DNA from: an uncultured Gammaproteobacteria bacterium
GTDB taxonomy: Bacteria > Pseudomonadota > Gammaproteobacteria > Pseudomonadales > Azotimanducaceae_A
DNA length: 12,423 nucleotides
Assembly: GCA_913049565.1 (NCBI GenBank)
Contig: CAJWZG010000058.1
Span: forward strand, 1-12,423
Direction: 5' to 3'
The notes below the pieces were generated by a model. It had not been told where the DNA came from. It did not search any database and saw nothing but the letters and a program-made list of their open reading frames with translations. This document shows, one piece after another, positions 7,087-12,423 of this stretch. Position numbers and translations under genes: made by a program. Position 1 is the first letter of the stretch; each line of letters starts with the position of its first letter.

Positions 7087-7188
7087 CCTGGTGAGCTCCA
7101 GCCCCCATGGTTAGGGGCAAAAAAATAGACGTGGAGTTGCACGCCTGGCGAACCGGTTCGTTGATCGATACGAGTTAGGCGGTACGAA
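7087..7188. other. bamD-fimT intergenic region with hairpin and palindrome
   Basis: On the minus strand bamD is followed by 102 bases before the fimT ATG. CGAACCGGTTCG at 7149-7160 is a perfect 12-base palindrome. A five-pair stem GCCCC/GGGGC (7101-7105 with 7114-7118) lies just before the fimT GGAG site. A run of seven T residues on the minus strand is on the 5' side of this stem, so it is not a standard terminator for either direction. Confidence 0.45.
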
Positions 7189-8253
7189 TTAATCGATAAA
7201 CGGCAAGAACCGAAACACGCTGCGTTTCTTCTGAGGAGGTTGTTCAGTTCGTCCTCCGCCGTCCGTAATTGGCGAGGGGGCATTGTCCGGATAGTAGATG
7301 GTAATCGGTGGCGGTGTTTCAGGTCGATCAATCAGGCCAAGTGTCATGATATTCGTCCAAGATCGATCGCGATTGCGTATTCGCTCTTCCAAAACGAGAT
7401 TTCCTTGCCCATCGAAATCGGGATATTCAGGATGATTTAACGCCAAGATACGCAGCGAGCGATTCGCTTCCTCGGTGCGACCTAGCTTGAAATAGGCTTC
7501 AACCATTACACCAAGTGCGTCAGCTCTTGCTTCGGTGTCAGAAAAGTTCTCAATCACATAGGTGCCACGGTTTGCGGCAGCGACGAACGCCCCCCGGCGC
7601 AAGTAATAGTCTGCGGCATAAATTTCAGACCTAGCTAACAATTCGCGCAGCTGCAGCATTCGTTGTTTTGCATCCGCAGCATACTGGCTGTCGGGGAACT
7701 CGTTCAGCAGCAAGGCCAGCTCTGCATAGGACTCCCGCAGCGGTGCCATGTCGCGGCTGGCGGCATCGGCAGAAAATAATCGGTCGAGAAAACCCTCCCG
7801 GAAGGTATATGCAGAGAGGGCTTTCAGATAATAGGCATAATCGACATCGGGATGCGTGGGATGCAAGCGAATGAAGCGGTCTGCGTTTGCCCTGGCACTG
7901 TCCATATCTTGAGTTAGGTAATGAGCGTAAATCAGTTCTAGCTGGGCTTGTTCTGCGTAGCGACCAAATGGGAAACGCGCTTCTAACAGCTCCAATTGTT
8001 CAATTGCGAGCGAGAAATTGGAACTTCGAAGCGCTCGCTGGGCTTGGTTGTAAACTCGTTCCTCTGTGGTGTCGATGGCCTCTATGTCTTCTTCTTCATC
8101 GTCTTTGCCAAAGAATGGAATGCTGCTGCAGCCCGAGGTCAGGGTCGATAGAATGACAGCTAACGCCAATACGCGACGGCTTTGCCGAAGCAACGCACGC
8201 GACGCGATCAAGCGCCATAATTCATGCCACAAACGGGTGGTTGATTGGAGCAA
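7189..8253 (-). CDS. bamD: Outer membrane protein assembly factor BamD (lipoprotein)
   Basis: BamD is the essential lipoprotein partner of BamA in the complex that folds beta-barrel proteins into the outer membrane. The product has 354 residues, longer than E. coli BamD (245) and close to the pseudomonad forms. It starts with an Arg-rich n-region, a hydrophobic core VLALAVILSTL and C42 as the lipidation site. The lipobox is TSGC, with Thr rather than Leu at -3. Ser at +2 fits outer-membrane sorting. TPR repeats follow: YNQAQRALRSSNFSLAIEQL, FPFGRYAEQAQLELIYAHY, LHPTHPDVDYAYYLKAL and FPDSQYAADAKQRM. The C-terminal tail from about 300 is Pro-rich and ends in a basic KKRSVFRFLPFID. The start is TTG with GAGG seven bases upstream (8264-8261). 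It diverges from rluD, as in E. coli and Pseudomonas. Confidence 0.95.
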   Translation of the reverse strand: MLQSTTRLWHELWRLIASRALLRQSRRVLALAVILSTLTSGCSSIPFFGKDDEEEDIEAIDTTEERVYNQAQRALRSSNFSLAIEQLELLEARFPFGRYAEQAQLELIYAHYLTQDMDSARANADRFIRLHPTHPDVDYAYYLKALSAYTFREGFLDRLFSADAASRDMAPLRESYAELALLLNEFPDSQYAADAKQRMLQLRELLARSEIYAADYYLRRGAFVAAANRGTYVIENFSDTEARADALGVMVEAYFKLGRTEEANRSLRILALNHPEYPDFDGQGNLVLEERIRNRDRSWTNIMTLGLIDRPETPPPITIYYPDNAPSPITDGGGRTEQPPQKKRSVFRFLPFID

Positions 8254-8366
8254 AGTAAAGCCTCTTTGATTGCGATGAAGAACAGTAGGTTTCGTGGAGC
8301 CACCAATATCGATAGGCGTCTAACACAGTCGCTATTCTTACCGAATTCGGTAGGGTTGCAACCGTT
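8254..8366. promoter_or_regulatory. Divergent bamD/rluD control region with two palindromes
   Basis: This 113-base region must hold the promoters of both bamD and rluD. TACCGAATTCGGTA (8339-8352) is a perfect 14-base palindrome. GGTTGCAACC (8354-8363) is a perfect 10-base palindrome, one base further on and three bases before the rluD ATG. I found no convincing -35/-10 pair for either gene. The palindromes could be operator sites or small RNA hairpins over the rluD start; this is inference. Confidence 0.4.
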
Positions 8367-9335
8367 ATGAGCGATCTAGATCCCCAGAGACTTCACAACC
8401 AAGCGCTTATTCCCGCCGATATGGCTGGCGAGCGGGTGGATAAAGTGGCTGCTCAACTGTTTGCAGAATTCTCCCGAGCTGAACTAACACGGTGGATCAA
8501 TGATGGCGCGCTGACTTTGGATGGAGATGTCGTAAAGCCCAAGTACAAAGTGTTTGGAGGCGAATCTTTGGTTTTGAATGGCCAACGAGAGCACAAAGAG
8601 GATTGGCATAATGCCCAGCCGATAGCCCTTGACGTCCTGTACGAAGATGAAGAAATCATCGTTGTGAATAAAAGCCCCGGCCTCGTTGTGCATCCTGGCG
8701 CAGGAAATGCTGACGGTACGTTAGTGAATGCCATACTTCATCATCGCCCGACGTTAAGCCAACTGGCGAGGGCTGGCATCGTGCATCGATTAGACAAAGA
8801 TACCAGTGGCGTTATGGTGGTTGCGGCAACTCCAAGGGCATACCGTCATCTGGTTAAAGCAATCAGTGATCGTGCGGTAAATCGGCGGTATGTAGCCGTC
8901 TGCGAAGGCGTGATGATTGCTGGGCAAGAAGTGAATCAACCGATTGGCCGTGATCCAAAGCTGCGCACTCGTCAGGTGGTTCGCTCGGATGGTAAACCGG
9001 CCCAGAGTCGCGTTCGCGTTCGCGAGCGCTATCGTGCGCACAGTGCGGTCGATGTGACTCTCGGAAGTGGGCGCACCCATCAAATAAGGGTGCATATGCA
9101 AAGCATTGGGTATCCTCTTGTAGGCGACGTAAAATACGGCTGCCGCCGTGTTTTGCCCAGAGGTGCATCAAGTGAAACAGTCGCCCTTTTGCAACAATTC
9201 CCGCGCCAAGCCCTACATGCGTTGAGGTTGGAGTTTGTACACCCTGGGTCTGCTAGAAAGCTCAGCTTCACAGCACCAATACCCTCGGATCTGGCCGCGC
9301 TAATGGATAGTTTGGCTACAGATGCAAACGGATAG
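8367..9335 (+). CDS. rluD: 23S rRNA pseudouridine synthase RluD
   Basis: RluD makes the pseudouridines of helix 69 of 23S rRNA (1911, 1915 and 1917 in E. coli), at the subunit interface. The 322 residues (E. coli 326) begin with an S4-like RNA-binding domain (about 15-75: RVDKVAAQLFAEFSRAELTR). The RluA-type catalytic domain follows, with GIVHRLDKDTSGVMVVA and catalytic D143. Later motifs are RYVAVCEG, GSGRTHQIRVHM, and YPLVGDVKYG with RQALHALRLEFVHP. The start has no good ribosome-binding site but sits beside two palindromes. The 3' end overlaps pgeF by 14 bases, so the two genes form an operon. RluD rather than RluA or RluC is chosen because of the close match to RluD and the bamD/pgeF neighbourhood. 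Confidence 0.95.
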   Translation: MSDLDPQRLHNQALIPADMAGERVDKVAAQLFAEFSRAELTRWINDGALTLDGDVVKPKYKVFGGESLVLNGQREHKEDWHNAQPIALDVLYEDEEIIVVNKSPGLVVHPGAGNADGTLVNAILHHRPTLSQLARAGIVHRLDKDTSGVMVVAATPRAYRHLVKAISDRAVNRRYVAVCEGVMIAGQEVNQPIGRDPKLRTRQVVRSDGKPAQSRVRVRERYRAHSAVDVTLGSGRTHQIRVHMQSIGYPLVGDVKYGCRRVLPRGASSETVALLQQFPRQALHALRLEFVHPGSARKLSFTAPIPSDLAALMDSLATDANG

Positions 9336-10095
9336 CAATTGGCTGCCAGCCGATTGGTCAGCGCCACCGGGAATTTTTGCCGGAACAACAACGCGTTTTG
9401 GTGGGGTCAGTATCGATCCCGACTTGGCTAGCAATAATATGGGATTGCAGGTGGGTGATGAGGCTGCTTTGGTCGCGGGTAATCGCGAGCGGTTGCGCGA
9501 ACTTGTAGTAAAGCAGCAATCTCAATCGTCGATTCAACTGCAATGGATTGATCAAGTACATGGCAGTGACTGCGTCTATGTCGACTCGGCGAGTGCCGTA
9601 CCTCCACGGGCAGATGCCTTGTGGACGGATAGGGAATGCGTTGCATTAGCGATTCAAACGGCCGACTGCGTACCCGTCGTGCTGGCAGATGACCAAGGCG
9701 AAATTATTGCAGCAGCTCACGGTGGCTGGCGTGGGCTGCTCGACCAAGTTTTAACTCAGTTAGTACAGGCTCTGCCCACATCTCCAGCCAATCTATGCGC
9801 TTGGATAGGACCCTGCATTGGTCCGGCCTACTTTGAGGTGGGTGCGGAAGTGTGGCGCCGGGTTATCGCAGTTTATCCCGAAGCGGTGACTTATCACCCG
9901 AATGACGAGACCAAGCGGTTTGTCGATCTGCCCCTCCTTGCCAAACGACAGCTGCAGGCCAGCGGCGTGCGTATGATTAATGGCGGCGAGCACTGTACCT
10001 ATGCTGGGCATCAGTTCTATTCATATCGGCAAGCCATCCATGATCGCGGAGCTCGAGCACAGACAGGCCGCATGGCAACAGTGATCTGCCTTTAA
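9322..10095 (+). CDS. pgeF: Peptidoglycan editing factor PgeF (YfiH, DUF152/laccase-domain)
   Basis: PgeF removes wrong amino acids (L-Ser in place of L-Ala) from UDP-MurNAc precursors in E. coli. Family members have also been reported to act on purine nucleosides, so old names such as polyphenol oxidase or laccase-domain protein persist. The 257-residue product shows the metal-site residues H80 (QVHGSD), C116 (TADCVPVV) and H133 (AAHGGWRG), equivalent to H71, C107 and H124 of E. coli YfiH. Other conserved stretches are TTTRFGGVS (22-30), WIGPCIGPAYFEVG and CTYAGHQFYSYR. The start lies inside rluD and has no clear ribosome-binding site, so coupling is likely. In E. coli and pseudomonads clpB follows; here the next gene is ilvI. 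Confidence 0.94.
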   Translation: MQTDSNWLPADWSAPPGIFAGTTTRFGGVSIDPDLASNNMGLQVGDEAALVAGNRERLRELVVKQQSQSSIQLQWIDQVHGSDCVYVDSASAVPPRADALWTDRECVALAIQTADCVPVVLADDQGEIIAAAHGGWRGLLDQVLTQLVQALPTSPANLCAWIGPCIGPAYFEVGAEVWRRVIAVYPEAVTYHPNDETKRFVDLPLLAKRQLQASGVRMINGGEHCTYAGHQFYSYRQAIHDRGARAQTGRMATVICL

Positions 10096-10109
10096 CGCTA
10101 AATAGATAA

Positions 10110-10136
10110 GCTTGATCTAACGTCTGGTGATCAAGC
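10110..10136 (+). repeat. Perfect 8-bp inverted repeat downstream of pgeF
   Basis: GCTTGATC (10110-10117) pairs fully with GATCAAGC (10129-10136) around an 11-base loop, 14 bases after the pgeF stop. No T run follows, so it is not a textbook intrinsic terminator. It could stabilise the rluD-pgeF mRNA end or act as a binding site just upstream of the ilvI promoter. Confidence 0.5.
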
Positions 10137-10141
10137 GTACA

Positions 10142-10170
10142 TTGACATGTAGCCGCCGAATCACAAGAAT
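10142..10170 (+). promoter_or_regulatory. Sigma-70-type promoter of ilvIH
   Basis: A perfect TTGACA (10142-10147) is followed after 17 bases by AAGAAT (10165-10170), which matches TATAAT at 4 of 6 positions. The expected transcript start is near 10177, giving an untranslated leader of about 220 nt before the likely ilvI ATG at 10400. Confidence 0.65.
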
Positions 10171-10176
10171 AGCGCG

Positions 10177-10399
10177 CTTGCTCGCGGCGGGCCGAAAAAG
10201 CCCAAGTTATTCTGGTGAGTCCGTATCAAAATCAACAGCTTACGAGCTTATGTATTTTACGGAGTGAAGAATGCTTGTCCCCTGCTTTGCGGCGAGCAGG
10301 GCAACAAGAGATGATGTAAATGCAGCGCTCTACATCGGGCACTGCGAACGGTCGCGTTGGCTTTCAGCTGACACCGCAATAAGTGAACAAGGAAGTGAA
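10177..10399 (+). promoter_or_regulatory. Structured leader upstream of ilvI
   Basis: The leader holds two clear hairpins. The first pairs CCCTGCT (10280-10286) with AGCAGGG (10295-10301), with an outer CTTGT/ACAAG stem (10274-10278 with 10304-10308) across a 1x2 internal loop. The second pairs GATGTA (10313-10318) with TACATC (10331-10336). An ATG at 10271 with GGAG six bases upstream opens a frame that runs straight into ilvI. I found no short ORF rich in Leu, Val or Ile codons and no stem followed by a T run, so classic ilv attenuation is not supported. Confidence 0.5.
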
Positions 10400-12166
10400 A
10401 TGGCCGAAATGCTGTCTGGTGGCGATATGCTTATTCGTGCGCTGCAAGATGAAGGCGTTGAGTACATCTTTGGGTATCCGGGTGGATCCGCGCTTCACAT
10501 CTATGATGCGATTTTTCGTCAACAAAAAATCGAGCATATTCTAGTCAGGCACGAACAAGCGGCAACCCATATGGCTGATGGATACGCGCGCTCAACCGGT
10601 GCTGCTGGCGTGGTTTTGGTAACTTCTGGCCCCGGAGCGACTAACGCCATCACGGGTATAGCGACCGCCTACATGGATAGTATTCCCATGGTTGTCATCT
10701 CCGGTCAGGTGCCGAGAGATCTGATCGGTACTGATGCGTTTCAGGAAACCGATATGGTCGGTATATCCCGTCCGGTTGTAAAACACAGTTTTATGGTTCG
10801 CGATGCCTCAGAGATACCCGGAGTGGTTAAAAAAGCCTTCCATATAGCCACAACTGGGCGCCCTGGCCCTGTGGTTATCGATGTACCAAAAGACACGACA
10901 GATCCAAGCGCCACCTACGCCTATGAGTATCCTCGCGAGGTAAGCCTGCGCTCTTATAAACCAGCCTTTGAGGGAGACCGAAACCAGATCAACAAAGCGG
11001 TGCATGAACTGCTGAAGGCAAAACGCCCTGTTTTCTATGTAGGCGGTGGTGTGATTCAAGCGGATGCAGAAGAGTCCCTTCGAGCATTAGTTAAAGCCAC
11101 GAATGCTCCAGTGGCCTCAACGCTTATGGGTCTGGGTGCGTATCCAGGCAGCGACTACCAGAGCTTGGGTATGTTGGGTATGCACGGCACCTATGAAGCG
11201 AACATGTCGATGCATGAAGCGGACCTGATTTTGGCGCTTGGAGCACGATTTGATGACCGGGTAACCAACGATCCTGACAAATTCTCCCCTAAAGCCACCA
11301 TTGTGCACCTCGACGTAGACCCAGCGTCGGTGAATAAGATCATTCAATGCGATATCTCATTGATCGGTGACGCGGGCTGGGTACTGAATACGCTGTGGGA
11401 GGTGTATCAGTCTCAGGAGGCCGAGCGAGATGAGGCTGCAAAACAAAAGCAGCAACAATATCTGGCGCACTGGTGGGAACAAATCGAGCAATGGCGCGGT
11501 GCGCACGGTTTAAACCACGCAATTCAGCCCAAGGACAATCCGAGCATTTTACCGCAGTTGGCGATCCAATCCCTGTATCGGGTCACCGAGGGGGAAGCCT
11601 TCGTCACATCGGATGTTGGCCAACATCAAATGTTCGCGGCCCAGTACTATCACTTTGACGAACCACGCCGGTGGATCAATTCCGGCGGCCTCGGCACCAT
11701 GGGTTTCGGTCTGCCGTCGGCTATGGGAGTGCAGATGGGTAACCCAGATTCTGTGGTCGCCTGCGTTACCGGTGAAGGTTCGTTTATGATGAACATGCAG
11801 GAGCTATCGACCTGCTTGCAGTATGGGTTGCCCATTAAAATTATTAATCTGAACAATCAAGCTCTTGGTATGGTGAAACAGTGGCAAGATATGCAATACG
11901 GTGGACGTCATTCGCAAAGCACGTATAGCGACTCGCTCCCAGATTTTAAAACCTTGGTAGAAGCATTTGGACACGTCGGCATCCGGGTCAGCGATCCACT
12001 GGAACTGGATGCGGCCATGGAGGCAGCGTTTTCGGAAGAAAACAAAAAGCGCTTGGTGTTTGTTGACGTCTGGGTAGATCCGCACGAACACGTTTATCCA
12101 ATGGCAATCAAAGGCGGTGCGATGAGCGATATGATTCTGAGTAAGACTCAAGAGGCGGCATCGTGA
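10400..12166 (+). CDS. ilvI: Acetolactate synthase large (catalytic) subunit
   Basis: With IlvH this enzyme condenses two pyruvates to acetolactate, or pyruvate and 2-oxobutyrate to acetohydroxybutyrate, the first common step of valine, leucine and isoleucine synthesis. It uses thiamine diphosphate, Mg and FAD. The 588 residues match E. coli IlvI (574) from its first residues (MAEMLSGGDM versus MEMLSGAEM). The N-terminal ThDP domain has E52 in RHEQAATHMADG and SGPGATNAITGIATAYMD. The central FAD-linked domain has MLGMHGTYEAN and GARFDDRVT. The C-terminal ThDP domain has GEGS (458-461) and NN (485-486), with Glu in place of the usual Asp of GDG; I recall this as common in related bacteria. ATG 10400 has AAGGA six bases upstream. 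An in-frame ATG at 10271, also with a strong site, would add 43 residues unlike the family. Confidence 0.96.
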   Translation: MAEMLSGGDMLIRALQDEGVEYIFGYPGGSALHIYDAIFRQQKIEHILVRHEQAATHMADGYARSTGAAGVVLVTSGPGATNAITGIATAYMDSIPMVVISGQVPRDLIGTDAFQETDMVGISRPVVKHSFMVRDASEIPGVVKKAFHIATTGRPGPVVIDVPKDTTDPSATYAYEYPREVSLRSYKPAFEGDRNQINKAVHELLKAKRPVFYVGGGVIQADAEESLRALVKATNAPVASTLMGLGAYPGSDYQSLGMLGMHGTYEANMSMHEADLILALGARFDDRVTNDPDKFSPKATIVHLDVDPASVNKIIQCDISLIGDAGWVLNTLWEVYQSQEAERDEAAKQKQQQYLAHWWEQIEQWRGAHGLNHAIQPKDNPSILPQLAIQSLYRVTEGEAFVTSDVGQHQMFAAQYYHFDEPRRWINSGGLGTMGFGLPSAMGVQMGNPDSVVACVTGEGSFMMNMQELSTCLQYGLPIKIINLNNQALGMVKQWQDMQYGGRHSQSTYSDSLPDFKTLVEAFGHVGIRVSDPLELDAAMEAAFSEENKKRLVFVDVWVDPHEHVYPMAIKGGAMSDMILSKTQEAAS

Positions 12167-12423
12167 GAAGCATTTTAGCCGTGCTGTTGGAAAACGAAGC
12201 TGGGGCCCTGTCTCGGGTGGTGGGCCTGTTTGCGCAGCGCAATTACAATATCGAATCACTGACTGTGGCTCCAACAGAAGACCCAACCCTGTCTCGACTG
12301 ACGCTTACCACAAGCGGCGATAACAACAAGATCATGCAAATCATGAAGCAGCTCGATAAGCTGGTTGAGGTGGTTCGAGTGGTAGACCTGTGTGACAGAG
12401 ATCATGTTGAGTGCGAGTTACTG
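12163..12423 (+). CDS. ilvH: Acetolactate synthase small (regulatory) subunit (3' partial)
   Basis: IlvH is the ACT-domain subunit that activates the catalytic subunit and gives valine feedback inhibition. The window holds 87 codons of a protein normally about 160 residues long. The N-terminal ACT domain is clear: MRSILAVLLENEAGALSRVV, then RNYNIESLTVAPTEDPTLSR, and KQLDKLVEVVRVVDL, closely matching E. coli IlvH. The start is GTG at 12163, overlapping the ilvI stop (GTGA), with GAGG seven bases upstream, so the two genes are translationally coupled. The reading frame is open to the window end; the C-terminal regulatory domain lies outside. Identity is secure. Confidence 0.95.
   Translation, partial: MRSILAVLLENEAGALSRVVGLFAQRNYNIESLTVAPTEDPTLSRLTLTTSGDNNKIMQIMKQLDKLVEVVRVVDLCDRDHVECELL

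Noticed and set aside
7101..7125. GCCCC/GGGGC hairpin as an intrinsic terminator
   Set aside because: On the plus strand it is followed by A residues, and on the minus strand the T run comes before the stem, so it does not fit either direction.
8999..9030. CGCGTT-rich tandem stretch inside rluD
   Set aside because: It is explained by consecutive Arg and Val codons (RVRVRER) in a conserved coding region.
10215..10319. GTG-initiated 34-codon frame in the ilvI leader as an attenuation peptide
   Set aside because: It has no Shine-Dalgarno site and no run of Leu, Val or Ile codons; only scattered Leu codons are present.
11804..12286. Minus-strand 160-codon open frame opposite ilvI and ilvH
   Set aside because: It is antisense to two clearly conserved genes, and the Cys/Arg/Pro-rich product looks like a shadow frame.
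1..12423. Search for CRISPR arrays, tRNA genes, insertion sequences, attachment sites and defence genes
   Set aside because: No regularly spaced repeats, tRNA-like cloverleafs, transposase or integrase frames, or terminal inverted repeats with target duplications were seen by eye.

Overview
The window is chromosomal housekeeping DNA from a gammaproteobacterium. Every gene except one belongs to a conserved core family, and the proteins resemble Escherichia coli and Pseudomonas homologues. The gene order obg-proB-rpsT-murJ-ribF-lspA-fkpB-fimT-bamD-rluD-pgeF matches, with gaps, the order I recall for Pseudomonas aeruginosa. This points to a pseudomonad or Cellvibrionales-like relative; I cannot name a genus. 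I see no insertion sequence, integrase, CRISPR array, phage gene, tRNA or rRNA.

Layout. Positions 1-2191: obg (5' end outside the window), overlapping proB. 2294-2560 (minus): rpsT with a UUG start and a consensus promoter, converging on proB and diverging from murJ. 2693-6425: murJ, ribF, lspA and fkpB on the plus strand (lipid II flippase, FMN/FAD synthesis, lipoprotein signal peptidase, peptidyl-prolyl isomerase). The usual ileS between ribF and lspA is absent, and so is ispH after fkpB. 6454-8253 (minus): a lone FimT/GspH pseudopilin gene with a probable 3' frameshift, then bamD. 8367-10095: rluD and pgeF, overlapping and divergent from bamD. 10142-12423: a consensus promoter, a structured leader of about 220 nt, ilvI, and the start of ilvH (cut by the window end).

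How the genes work together. Several act on the cell envelope. MurJ flips lipid II, PgeF removes wrong residues from peptidoglycan precursors, LspA processes lipoproteins such as BamD, and BamD helps insert outer-membrane proteins. Obg, S20 and RluD act on the ribosome. ProB starts proline synthesis, RibF makes FMN and FAD, and IlvIH starts branched-chain amino acid synthesis.

The window does not look like a new defence or mobile system. The points most worth checking are the frameshifted, orphaned fimT; the condensed synteny (no ileS, ispH, minor-pilin operon or pilSR where relatives have them); a possible leaderless ribF transcript; and two competing in-frame starts for ilvI beneath a structured leader.
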